Of a stretch of 64,000 nucleotides of DNA, positions 51,206-63,619 are shown one piece after another (positions within the stretch are counted from its first letter, which is position 1; every line of letters begins with the position of its first letter). Origin of the DNA: Sphagnum compactum (lineage: Eukaryota > Bryophyta > Sphagnopsida > Sphagnales); the NCBI GenBank assembly GCA_965153455.1, contig OZ234498.1:17422001-17486000 (forward strand), read 5' to 3'. Under the pieces are notes generated by a model. The model saw only the letters and a list, made by a program, of their open reading frames with translations, was not told where the DNA came from and ran no database searches. A program made the translations under genes and the position numbers.

Positions 51206-54200
51206 TCATCGTCGTTGGAAGTTCAAGAATTTAATGGAAAAAATGAAAATGAGGGCAAACAAAACTGGCCACAAGGCAAGCATCCCTGCAACCACATGAA
51301 GGAATGAATGTCTGAAGCCAAAGTAATCTTGCACCCACTGGCTCACGCTTAACAATTTTTTTTCAGAGACAATAATGTCTCCTGAGATTGTCAGTTTCGT
51401 GTAAACATCACCATACTGTGATGCCATAAGCCCATACATTGTCCATGCCAATGGACAGATCCAATAGTACCATATCCACCATGCAGGAATGAGCTGTAGG
51501 AATAACAGCATCGTCACAACCAGAGAGATGAGCGTGAGATTTGATTTCTGAAGGGTACAACAGCATTAGCCATTGGAAAAACATACATATTGTGTACATA
51601 ATAAATGTATGCATTGAGCAGAAAAAAAGAATTTTGAGGAAACAGGTGTGAGACTTACTGGCATGGGTATCAAAAACCCTGAGAAGAGGTTGAAGAGTGA
51701 GTAGAAGAAGCTTGCCAAAATGACTGCAAGTTGACCATTTGGAGTGAGACCCACCATCATCATTCCATAGTTTGTGAATGCAAGCAGCGAGCAAAACATA
51801 ATGTAAAAGTACCAGAAAAACTTGACTGTTGTCCACTCAAAGCCAATCATGGCATACGTAATGGAGCAATACAATGCTGCTTGTATTAGCACATATAGTA
51901 TCTCGATCATAACCTGTTTACATCCAACAATTCAGTTTCGGTCAGCCCACAGAACACCTTAAATTTCTGTCTCATGTGATACATCTCAAAATGTGTAATA
52001 ATTTCCAAAGAACAGTTCCAACATGGAAAAGAAGCATTGTGGCATGTGTCATCATGTGCCAAAATGCATAGTTTCCAAAGAATGGACCACTGTAAACTAA
52101 GTGTGACTGAAATTACACATTTGCCTGAATATCAACATCTATTGTTAGACCAAGGGAAATGAGGAAAAGATTTGCCTGTGCAAGTGCATACGGTATTGCA
52201 GAGTACATTCCAGCTGCCTTCTCTCTATAGAAAACAGTTCGCTCTACACCCACCACTGGCTGAACTGTGCCACAGTTGTTGAAACACATGAAAATTGTTG
52301 CTGCATATAGTGCTCCCATGACAATGAAAATGTCATTGGTTGTGTCTCTGCAAGGGAAAATAAATAAATAAATTGAAGGAAAATTCCCAGATTTTGAGAA
52401 GTGTTAATCGCGGGTGCAAAATTAGAGAATGCAAATAATTCAAGAATAAAATCAGCAAAAAGAATTATCTATAAAAGAGCATTTGCAACACTGGGTCTCA
52501 CCTCTTGACGCCAATTTGCCAGAAGATGGTTCCAAACACTACAGAAGTGATCAATGTGAAGACAAAGCGAACAAGATTATAGTCTGGGCTACGCCAATAT
52601 GTGAGATTCTGCTTCCATAAGCATGAACTCAGCTGTCCAACAAATGATCGTGCAAACTGAGTTGGAAAACTCAGGTCCCGGGTGCCTGGAAGAGCTTGGC
52701 TCAGCTCATGTACAAGAGCTTTGTTTCTCCTATTCAACAAGTCCAGAGGCACACACATCAAACTGATGTCAGTGAATTGTACTTGAATGAAGAACAAACT
52801 GTCTAAAGATCAAAAGAAAACCAGTTAGAGATGGATCTGGCATCAGGCAATGTAACTGCAAGAACTGAAAGAAGAGATTTCCCCTGGCACATCCTTGCAA
52901 GAAGATCAAAGTACAAAGATCTGTAGGCCTGCAGAATTCATCAATAACACCCAGAATGTTGCATTTTTTTTCTAGAATAAATAGATTGCATAAATAGATT
53001 TTTTTCGGAGTAAAATAGCTCACATGAAAAGGGAGGACTTCTCATAAAGATCAGCAAAGTCAATGTTGAGCTCATCCTCAACATTTACACTACTGACTTC
53101 TAGCATCCATGTAGCTGGATTGCACCCCTCACAAATTTTCTGCACACCTGGTATTGCCTGCCAAATTGATCCCACCGCCCCAGCACATTGGCAAAAAGAA
53201 ACCCATAACCTTGTTTAATATATTATTCTTAAGAGGCCCAAAAAAAAACACTTAGGATTATGTGGGGGGGTTCAAAGACCCAAAAAAATCTCATATGTCA
53301 TGTACTAGATTCTTGTGCAAGTATCTCTCACCTCAAAGTATTCAACAACCTTGTGTGAGTGGTGACCCAGTGGGCCCATGTACGCAACACGCCCACCACG
53401 CTTCAACAATAGCACCTGCAAAAATAATTTGTGATTGTTGCAAGAAGTGTTAGAAAATTTGACAAGGGTGTGTTAAGCAGAGTTGCACCGTCACTTGCTC
53501 ACTTTTGGGGGTAGAGCATTATCACAACAGCCTACAAAAGTGTCAAGCAAAAAATATAAATAAATTAGGACATCAAAAGCAGAGATGATCGATCATGCAC
53601 ATCACACACTATTTGTACCTCATCAAAGTTTTCAAAGATGTCTATGCTGGGTTGATGGATTGTGCACACGACAGTACGGCCAGTATCCACAGTGTTGCGC
53701 ACCGTGCGCATCACAATGGCAGCTGCTCTTGCATCCAGGCCACTAGTGGGCTCATCCATGAAGATGATGGAGGGGTTGGCAACGAGTTCCACAGCAATGG
53801 TAAGCCGTTTCCTTTGCTCTGTTGACAGTCCAGTCATGCCTGGTAAGCCCACAAGTGCATCTCGCATTGACATTAGCTCTACCAGCTCCATCACTTCCTC
53901 CACAAATTGCTGCATCAGTGAAAGAACCCAACCCAGGTCTTCAGCATTTTGATGGAGTTTCATTCAAGCCACCCGTAAAAGAAACCCTTCTCTGGAAAAT
54001 AAAAATTTGTTACTGAATAAATAAACACTGCTGATGATGATAGTGATGATTTTTGTCAAGCATGAAGAGGAGGAGGAACAACAACATACACTCTTGAAGG
54101 CAGGGTTGATATCTGCTGCTAGGCGAAGCCAAGCTGAGTAAACAAGGGACTCATGAACTGTGACCTGTGGAGAGTGAATGTCATTCTGCTCACAATAGCC

Positions 54201-57200
54201 TGAAATGCGAGCAAAAGTCTGCTGCTTCTTAGGATAACCAGCAATGTGGATGTCACCTTCAATATAGCCTGCTGTTTTCCTGCCTGCAAGAACATCCATG
54301 AGAGTTGTCTTCCCAGCTCCACTCACACCTACCAGTGCAGTAAGCACCCCTGGTCGAAACGCTCCAGTAATGTTTGTCAGCAGCTGCAGCCTGTCTTCTG
54401 GGACCCCTTCATGTTTCATTTCCTGCTAGCTCAAGGGAGACCCAACCAAAACACAAAATCATAAATCCATCATCATCCTCCAGAGCTCTCTTCCCTTTCA
54501 TATCCCTCCCTCTCACCCAACTCCATAGCTGATTCTTGAAAGTAGTCTCAAAAGCATCTTGAAGAAAGAGAAACAGAAAATGGCAAGGAAAATCTCAATC
54601 TTTCTCTTAAAGATTGCAAGGAAATAATAGTTAGTTGAATTAAGCACTAATTAAAGAAGATTAGCAGCACACCGCAGGCATGTCGACATAGTAACTGATC
54701 TCACTGAATGCAATGGATAAGGGCTGAAATGGTAATATCATCCCACGTTCTGGTGCAACTCCTCCAGGACCATACATGTGGTGCTCATTCCGCACAGCAG
54801 AGTGATGTGGCAACCCACTCTGCTGCATGCGTAATGCTCCTCCATTTGGTGGTGAGAACACACCTGTGAGAAAGAAAGAAAAATGTCACTTGTGTGAGAC
54901 AATTCTGCAATGCTTTGTGATTCTTTTTAACAATACCCACCCACCCCTGCCACCTCCCACCCTAGCTAACTCTTTGCCTCCCTCATGAGTTATGAAGAAA
55001 CCCACAGATTGGGTTTCACAGAATTTTTTATTGAGTACCTTTAGCATTTCGTAAGGATCGTGGTAGTCCTGAATTGAACTGTTTTGTTGAATTGGATCTG
55101 TTCATGTGCTCATTACCATCCTCATCACTTCCCATACGATTTGCTTCTCTTTCTGCGAGCGCCTCTTCAGAGATGACCGTCTGGGTCTTACCTATTGCTG
55201 TTGATCCGACAGTTTCAGCAAATTCAATTCAGAGTCATTAGTGTACCGAGTGGAGAAATGAAAATGATGATTTGTCTTTCCTTTTGTTTTCCTCCATCAC
55301 CAAAACACGATTTCTCCAAAATGGGAGTTGGCAGACAAAGTGCACCCAAAAAAGAAGAAGAAAAAAAAGTATGAAGAATTGTGGCAGGAAGGAAAAACAT
55401 ACGGTCTAGGAAGGTGATAGCCAGAATGAAGAGACTATTGAAAAGCACAACAAAACCCAACAATGCGCCAATGCCGATCCAATACCAATAGCCATGCACA
55501 AACAGTCCCCTGCTTAACAGTACTTCAACTCCTAATGTGGTTGTGGTGTTTCGATATCGCTGCAATAACCGACAGCACGATCACAAGCTGCACCTCAAGA
55601 AGGTGGGTAGGCAAAGATAGAAAAACCCATTGAAAAGAGAGTAGTAATGCAAAGCAATAGAAAGAATGTGAAAAAAGGAGAAACAAAAAACCCTTCTGAA
55701 ACAAAACATACAAAAACTGCAAAAAGGAATGGAGTTGCAAGTAAGTACACGAGGATGATCATGACACAAAAAATCCATCCATCAATCCCAATGTTCCCAG
55801 CATTTTGAAGAGTGAAAAGAAAAACTCTGACCTTATTCCAACGGGGTGCCAGCAATTCATTCACACTCAGTGCTTGATTTGCATAGGTGAGAGGAGAAAT
55901 CCAATAGAACCAGACCCACCACACTTTGATGTAAGGCCTGGGAATGATGAAGCCTCCAAGCATGAAGAAGAGGAGAATGGTCACAAAGCCAACACTATGT
56001 GCCTTGATCATCGAGCGGCACATACCACCAATGAAACGGAATAACCCACCTGTCATCTGCTGCACTGTAACAAGAAGGAAGAACTGTCTGAAGAATCTGC
56101 CAAAAGCCCCCCCCCCCACGAATAAAATAAAATAAAGAAATTTTTTATGAACTTTATGAGGATCGATATAAAATAAGAAAACTCCTTCAAGACAACACTA
56201 AACCTTACAGCTTGGATCTCAGTTTAGGGTTTAGGGTTTAGAAACCAGACAAATGCCATGATGAATTCACTTGAACAAAGTATGGATAAGAAAAAAAATG
56301 ACTAGATTCCAACAAAAAAAGTGTCTCCTCACCTGCCAGGTTCAGGTGCATATCCAGTTACATAATATGTAATGCCAGTCCAAATCATGCACTCAATCAC
56401 AGAGATTGGGAGTGACAACATGAAAGTGGAGATGGCATATGTCCACACTGGGTAGAACCGAAGATCTCGCTGCTTGAAGACAACAGGGAGACGGGCAATA
56501 GTCATTGCAAGATCACCAAATCCATTGAACATGATGGTGGTAATTGCAAAGAAAAGTGCACCCAGGTATGTAACCCCATCAGACACTTCATGCTGCTGCA
56601 ACCTTGTACGCAAGAAGGTTGTGATGGAAATGAGTGCTGTTAGTATGATCTGCACACCAAGAGATGCGAAAAAGACAGCAGCTGTCAGAAAGAACAGACT
56701 TTTGTTCACATCACAACATCAACAACCAACCCCGAGTTACAGTTCTTTATGTATTTGTCACTACAGATAGATCTCAAGGAGGTGGGTTGCACACTTCAGT
56801 GTGAGAGCCAAATTAAAAAAACTCTGCAACAACCACAAAATTGTGTCACAACAACACCTGCCTGCAGGGTCTTGAACACATAGATGAAGTAGTTGCGCTT
56901 CATAAGAAGCACTTCCTTTGCAAAGTTTGCCTTGAAAAGCTCCATTGTGCTGATGGCGTATGTCTCTGTCGCCAATGCAGCTTTGTGACTCCGCTCTTTT
57001 GGGTATGGGACAGATAGCTCCTGGAACATCTGGCTACCTGTATAAAACCTCTTGAATGCTTCCGAGAAGTCTGCTACAGATACATACCGATATGCTTGCC
57101 GTCTGTCAGCCCAATATTGGGCTTGATCTTTCCTTGAGGTCACCTGCAAAACATCACAAATTCCCCCAAATCTTATAGAAACACTCTGGCAGCAGAGCCT

Positions 57201-58989
57201 AAAAAAATTGTTACTCTTTTGATCAATGCAAAAGCCTTTGTATTACTACCCGTAACCCATTTAGTACTTTTTTATGCGAAAATCCTGAAAAAGAAATCCA
57301 CTTGCCTCTTGTAAGAAATCAGCAACACCCTTTCGTTCAGGGCACTTGAAACCACAGGACTCAAAGAAGTCCATGGCATTCTCACGGGGCCCATGATACA
57401 CAATCTGACCTTCAGACAGCAGAATGATATCATCAAAAAGATCAAAGGTCTCTGGAGCTGGTTGCAAGAGTGACATCAGGATGGTGCCTTCCAGCACTTT
57501 CACAAATTGCCTCAAACTGCTCACGATTGAGAAGGTTGTGGAGCTGTCCAGGCCTGTCGATATCTCATCCATGAACAATGCAGTTGTTGGACCCACAATC
57601 ATTTCACCTGTTGTCACTCGCTTCCTCTGCCCTCCAGAAATTCCTCTTCGCATCTCATCCCCTATCAATATATCCGCACACACATCCAAACCCAGAAGCT
57701 GCAAAAAAACACAAACCTTGAGGCACTTCAACAAGCACATGTGTCATCAAACTGCAGATCAGATCATAATAACAAAAACCAAAACTGCAGTCTCTTAGTT
57801 CAGTATCGAACAATGGAGCTATCTATCTATGTAAAGCAAAATTTCAATTCTGTTTTCAGAACTCTCAGCATTTGAGACTTTCTGTCTATGGACAATTGTA
57901 ATTGCAATTGCTGCAGAAAGGCAATAGTTTTGTATATGAACTGAGCAAAATCAACAGCTGACCCTTAAGGTGTATTCGGTAGCCAAGCTGGTGTCGCCTC
58001 CTTCTATAGCTGTTGCCTGGCATCATCATCATCATCATCATCATCATTACACACAGTAGATGTGTTTTCTCAAGCTCCTATTACTGGACTTGGGTGTGAG
58101 ATTAACACCTGAGATAAGAAGAAGAAGAAGACTGGAGAAAGAAAAAGTGGGTAACAACAAAGCATCCCTGGGAGCTGAATTCAGAAATCAGGGAACCGGA
58201 GGGAGGGAGGCATCTTTTTACTGACTGACCTTCATAAAAACATCGACATCTGCTTCTGGGCGAATGCCTGCCTCTTTCTCTCTTCTGCTAATCTCTTCCA
58301 GCATCTCTGAGTACACCCATGCCCACCAAGAAAAACACCTCATCTGGGAGCTGCAAAATTATGGAGATGGGTACAACAGCAACAGAACTGTAGAAATCTC
58401 AGATGGATCTGGGAAGAAACTGCTGATGGAATTTTACTTAATTAATTATTTATTTATTTATTGTGGGCTTTAACAAAATGGGGGGGGGGGGAAAAACGCA
58501 TCAGAGATTTATTTACTGGCAGCCAGTTTTGTAAGTTATGAGTGTTTTCTGTGCCTGAAAAAATTGAGCTTGGGAAGGATGAAGGATGCAAACCATATCG
58601 GGTGCCTGTGCCTTGACAGCGAGCTGAAAAGTCGAGTGTTTCTCGGACCGTCATCTCACCCACATGGAGATCATGCTGGCTGATGTACACTGATGTTTTC
58701 TGGGGTACAAACTCGTCCAATGTATGTCCATTGTATGTTATAGTGCCCGACATCTGTGATTGAAAAACCCATCAAGAGACATATCAGTGACAGATCTACC
58801 TCTAAAGATTGCTGTAGAGTTTTCCAAATCATTCATGTTAGATCAAACCCCAACAACTGATTTTGGTCTTAGTTTCAATCACTTGTATTTTGTTTTCAGT
58901 CCCCACACTAAAAAATCTCTTAAATCATACACTTATATTTATTAGCTTCTCCTTCCTGTTGCTGTAAATTAGTTGAATTCAAATTAAGG

Positions 58990-59054
<65 letters not shown>

Positions 59055-61562
59055 ATACATGTTTGTTCTATGTCTCACTTTCAAGTCCTTGGAAAGCTTT
59101 CCAGCCAAAGCTAGTAACAATGTAGTTTTTCCTGAACCCGGAGGGCCAAGCAACAATGTCATTCTGCACATAGCCAACCCCAACCAATTCCACCCACCCA
59201 TAAATTTTTTCAGAGTTTGTCAGAAACACATTTAAATTTTAATGAAAAAAATCAGTTTGTTTTTGAAAAAAAATTTAAACCATTGCAATAAATAAAATTA
59301 CTCTTTGTTCTGAAAGATGGGTTGTTCCAAGAAAATAATAATAATAATAATAATAATAATTCAGCCAATTTCAAAAAAGGTCAAGACCTTTTCACACAAA
59401 GATCTCTTCAGTTCAAGATTTCAAGGAATGTTTTAATAAATTACTAGAAAAGATTTCAAAGGCTAATTAAAAAAAAATTCTTTTAAAAAAAAAAAAAAAT
59501 TAAAGAAAGCCAACAAGCTAGCTAGTGCACTGGAACAAGGCAGGTTAATTAACAGTTTAGGGTTTTTACCTGCCCGGTTTTACGATACCATTCACATTGT
59601 TCAAAACATTGAGCATCGTCTTCTTTGTGGGAGACAGATGCAAAATACCCAGAAGGCTCTGCAAACACATAATTAATTAATTAATTAATTTTCAGTTCAC
59701 TAAAGTCAGGGGGAAAAAAAACTAAAATAGAAAATTTAAATTTAAAATTTAAAAAAATAAAAAACCCCGCCCCACTTGGTTGTAGTTCCAGTTCCAGTTA
59801 AATGAATCCAAATGTGTTCCAGTTCAACCTCCTCCTCCTCCTCCTCCTACTCCTACTACTACTACTACTACTAGACCAGGAACTTGTGTACTAAAACACA
59901 GAGACAAAGAGCGAGAGAGAGAGAGAGAGAGAGGGGAATTGGGTGTGTTACCTCAAGTGCATTTCTGGCAGCATTCACAAGTGTGGGGAGCGCACGATCA
60001 CCCACATAACATTCAGCTTCCACACACACATTCTCATAGCGCACCTCGATTGTGGGAAGCTGGATTCCAACCCTGGTGAAAGAAACCAGCAAACAAACAT
60101 TCATTTTCATTTCATTTGGTGCAATGGTGAGAGCACATCATAGTGATGATACAACACTAGAAGCCTCCTTTCTTTTTAACTGGCTATATATATACATTTT
60201 TGGCTATATGTATAGAGAGAGAGCCAAAAGATTTACGCTTATTAAAAATGAAAAGAGCTAAAATCACATGCTTTTTGAGATTTTCAATAGCCAGATTTCT
60301 TTCTATACTATGGTGTGGTTCAAAGTAGGGTAGCCAGAAATATATAGTACCAGTATGTATATATGTTTGTTTGTTTGTTTGTTTTCAAAAAAAATTACTT
60401 TTTTATTTATTTATAAAAAAGTAAAGTGTGTAAAACATCCTTGTAGCAGATTTTTTGGGCCAAAAATTTATATTAAAAAATATAAACTGCTAAAATCAAA
60501 GCACTTTTCTTTTTGAGCGTTTCAATATCCAGAATTTGACCACAATTTAAGAAAACTCGCCAAATTTCTTTCTACACATGGTGTGGTTCAAGTATAGTAG
60601 CCCAAAAGGATATAGCCCAAGGGTTTTTTTTTTTTTTAATTCACTTTCAAATGTAAGCTTGTAGCCAAATTTTGCTAAATCTTCCTATGGATCATCACCA
60701 TTTAGACTACATCACAAAATTGAACCCACCAAAAAAAAGAGAAAAACGAACACTGGAGCCTCCATGTAGGCTAAATCTTCCTATGGATCACCACCATTTT
60801 GGCTACATCAAAAATTTGACCCAAAAAAAAAAAAAAACACACTTCAGCCTCCATATAGGCTATATCATCGTATGGATCATCACCATTTTGGCTAAATCAC
60901 AAAATTGACCCCAAAGAAAAACAAAAAACACTGCAGCCTCCATATAGGCTATATCATCATATGGATCATCACTATTTTGGCTAAATCAAAAAATTGACCC
61001 AAAAATATTTATTCATTTATTATTATTATTATTATTAAAAACACTAGAGCGTCCATATGCCCTCCTCACATGAAAGAAGACGAGCAAGAACGCCCAGAAC
61101 CAGAAGAACCGGAACCGGAACAAGAACCAGGAGGAGAACAAGGACCACTTACTTGTCGATTCTTCGGCGGAGCTTGTTCAAGAATTTCTCGTTATCTCTT
61201 TCCGTGACTTTGAGGAGCTTGTCGACGAGGTACTGGCGTTCCAGTAGCGACAGGTTCCGGACATCGATCTGGTCTATCCCGCCCGACGCCTTCTGGAACA
61301 GGGTGTTGCGCACCCGCTCGTAAGTGGGCAGGCGTTCCAATGCCGCCCACTTAAGCGCCTCTTCGTCGTCGTTGGCCATGTTCCTTCGCGACGCATTGTC
61401 CACCCCAGTTAGCACACTCCAATTCACCACTCGCCTGCTGTTGCTGCTGCTATTGTCCCTGGTGGCGGTCCTCCTACCGGAGCCGGCCGGCGTTCCAGTT
61501 GTATTCCGCTTGTTCCCACTTACTCCCCGCCGCTGAGATCCATCAGTAACCGGGCTCGTCAT
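51206..61562 (-). CDS. PDR-type ABCG full-size transporter, complete (22 exons)
   Basis: Exons (minus): 61562-61153, 60072-59952, 59658-59570, 59163-59079, 58753-58594, 58306-58230, 58016-57963, 57698-57306, 57143-56862, 56649-56333, 56096-55832, 55559-55403, 55197-55039, 54863-54673, 54422-54090, 53909-53619, 53415-53332, 53157-53024, 52729-52502, 52347-52176, 51913-51659, 51493-51206; 1514 aa, NBD-TMD-NBD-TMD. NBD1: Walker A GPPGSGKT (213-220), signature ISGGQ (352-356), Walker [13 protein letters not shown] (372-), H-loop SLLQPAPE (Leu for His, usual in PDR). NBD2: GVSGAGKT (952-959), LSTEQ (1059-1063), [12 protein letters not shown]. Family landmarks: [66 protein letters not shown]. Plasma-membrane exporter, substrate unknown. 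Introns after 57306, 56862 and 52176 have GC donors. An in-frame upstream ATG at 61658 would add a Gly-rich leader; MTSPVTDG at 61562 is preferred. Confidence 0.95.
58993..59052 (+). repeat. (CT)30 microsatellite in PDR intron
   Basis: A 60-base pure CT run lies 26 bases inside the intron after exon 59163-59079. On the transcript it is GA, close to the splice donor. Confidence 0.95.
59336..59361 (+). repeat. (AAT)n microsatellite in PDR intron
   Basis: About eight AAT units in the intron between exons 59658-59570 and 59163-59079. Confidence 0.9.
60660..61010 (+). repeat. 89-96-bp tandem repeat in the first PDR intron
   Basis: The word atggatca(t/c)caccatttt recurs at 60687, 60783, 60872 and 60961 (the last with one change), spacings 96, 89 and 89. 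Each unit holds 'gcctccat(a/g)taggcta' and 'aaattgaccc' followed by an A run of variable length, which explains the length change. A second, looser duplicated segment (gctaaaatca..atttctttcta..tggtgtggttcaa) occurs at 60257-60340 and 60490-60605. Confidence 0.8.
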
Positions 61563-62826
61563 CCCTCTGTACCGGAACCAAGATCCTCCTCCTCCTCCTC
61601 CTCCTCCTCCTCCTCCTCCTCTCTCTCTCTCTCGTCTCTCTCTCGCGTTCTCTCGCACCCTCTCTTTTCTTCTTCAACAGAAGAACGACGTCCAGTACTC
61701 AGCTGTGCTCTGTAGACTTGTGTCGAAATGCAAGCAAGAGAGTGCAAGGAACTTGTATCTCAACCGGCTCCAAACAAGAAACTCAGTGCTCCATATTCTT
61801 GCTTCATTTCAGAAGCAACCACTGATCTAGTCTCAGCTCATCTCAGCTCCAAAGCAGCTGCAGCAATCTGAACGACACCTCATGAGCCGGCAGTTTTGAA
61901 CTATCTAGTCTGAAGAATGCAGCAATCACACAGACACAGACAGAGAGAGAGAGAGAGAGCTGCACGGATCAGCTCCAATGTATGCTGTACTGGGACTCCG
62001 AATGCAGTAGCAGCAGCAGCTTATAGCTGTTTCACCCTGCCTGCAGCGAGCTGCTTCCACAAGATTTGGAGCTCAAAAATCTCAGCTGTGTCGATCTTAA
62101 TGTAGCTCCGAAGATGATGAACTGCAATGCTGCGGCGGTATGCTCCCTTCTTCTTCCTTCCGTCCTTCCTTCCTTCACGGTCCCTCAACAAAGAAGAATG
62201 ATGTTTCTTCTTCTTCTTGTAACAACGATGCTATTTCCTACTGAAAATATAGTTGCTGCAGCAACTGGATTGGAGAAAGAAAGAAAGTGAGAAGCGGGCA
62301 GTGAGAACCTGCGGCAGCTCGACGACACCCACACAAGGACGTCGGAACGAAAGAGAGAGGGAAAAAAAAAAAGGCGACAGAAACGACCAAAAAAATCACG
62401 TCTCTTTCCTCCTTCCTTCACCCAGTGCAGCTCGGCTTCTTGGTGAGATGAATAAGGGTACTATTGCGTACAACCCGGATGCTCAAGACTCGATCAGACA
62501 TTCAAAAGGAAAAACCCAACAAAACCCAAAGAACCACAAAAAACCAAAAACCAACCCAAAAATAGAAAACCCCACCAAATCTTGTCACGGCATGAGTCAA
62601 ACCAAGCTTGCTCGACGAACCCAATTCCTTCATCGACGAACAAAAACAAAAGGGGGGAAAAAGAAAATGCAGTTCATGAATGAAGAAGAACAAGAACAAG
62701 AAGAGGAAGCAGAGAAGCTCGAGAGGAGCAAGAAGAGGAGCTCCTGGAGTGCGAGGCCGTTTCGGCGGCTTCAAAGCTCTTTGCTAATTACTTCACTAAT
62801 CAGCTGCAAATCTTCTTGTGTTATTG
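61563..62826 (-). promoter_or_regulatory. Presumed 5' leader/promoter of the complete PDR gene
   Basis: Immediately upstream of the start is a (CCT)n/(CT)n block at 61585-61650 (GGA/GA on the transcript strand), followed by GA-repeat pieces at 61940-61960. CpG is more frequent here than in the flanks. The frames on either strand in 62000-62830 are Arg/Lys/Glu- or Phe/Leu-rich and look compositional. No core element can be assigned with confidence. Confidence 0.4.
61585..61632 (+). repeat. (CCT)n followed by (CT)n
   Basis: About twelve trinucleotide units then several CT units, 23 bases upstream of the preferred PDR start codon. In the PDR reading frame the trinucleotide part reads as a run of about twelve glycines if translation began further upstream at 61658. 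Confidence 0.92.
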
Positions 62827-63095
62827 CCTAATCCTGTAAACCGCGGCTAATCCCGTCTACTTAAGGCGCCTAATCCTGCAAACCGCGGCTAATCCTGTCT
62901 ACTTAAGGCGCCTAATCCTGCAAACCGCGGCTAATCCTGTCTACTTAAGGCGCCTAATCCTGCAACCTTCTGCTAATCCCGTCTCCCTAAAGCGCCTAAT
63001 CCTGCAAATTGCGGCTGATCCTGTCTACTTAATGTGCCTAATCCTGCAAAACATTCCTAATCATGCATACTTAATGCGCCTAATCCTCCAAACTT
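62827..63095 (+). repeat. 42-bp minisatellite, ~6.4 units
   Basis: cctaatcctg begins at 62827, 62869, 62911, 62953, 62995, 63037 and (cctaatcctc) 63079: six intervals of exactly 42. The first four units are nearly identical (cctaatcctgcaaaccgcgg, then ctaatcctgtctacttaagg, then cg); later units accumulate changes but no length change. Each unit holds two taatcc words 20 bases apart, suggesting an older ~21-bp half unit. Degenerate tail words continue to ~63180. Confidence 0.95.
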
Positions 63096-63250
63096 AGCAT
63101 GGCCATAGCTAATGGTGGATACTTAATGTGGCTAAAATGCATGATTAACATGGCTATTGGTGGATACTTAGCACAGCTAATCTGCATAATCAACTTTGAA
63201 ACTTATTAGTGGACTTAGCAAATACTTAAAGACTACGATATTAATAAAAA

Positions 63251-63619
63251 AGTTATCTGTAAAGGCAGGCGATTAAGGGGCGAGAACTGCCAGTTTTGGC
63301 ATAATAGGGCATCAACTGCGTAACTGGGAATGAAATTTTACAAAACGAAATATAACTGGGACCCAAACTAGTTTTTCCACCAATTTTGGTGGTAAACTGA
63401 GTTTTGTCCCCTCTTTCCTTTTCCCTGAGCGTCTCGAGTGCTGCTACACTAGACTTTCACTGCTCCTACCTGTACAACTACTATAATTACTCGAACCGTG
63501 TGCATTAAATGCTGAGTTTCAGCATTTCATACTGAGATTTGATAAAATTTCCAAACTTTGCCGATACCACTGAAAGAGGGGATAGGGGGTGAAAGAGAGG
63601 GTGACTTTACTGGATAACT
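63251..63619 (-). mobile_element. Dispersed TIR repeat, copy 2 (better preserved)
   Basis: The ends agttatctgtaaag (63251) and ctttactggataact (to 63619) are terminal inverted repeats with 12-13 of 14 bases matching. The interior matches 32995-33380 in the opposite orientation. Length 369 bases, no coding capacity, hence MITE-like. No clear target-site duplication is seen. Confidence 0.7.

Noticed and set aside
62253-62831. 192-codon plus-strand frame upstream of the PDR gene
   Set aside because: Lys/Arg/Glu/Gln-rich low complexity with no domain, in presumed promoter DNA.
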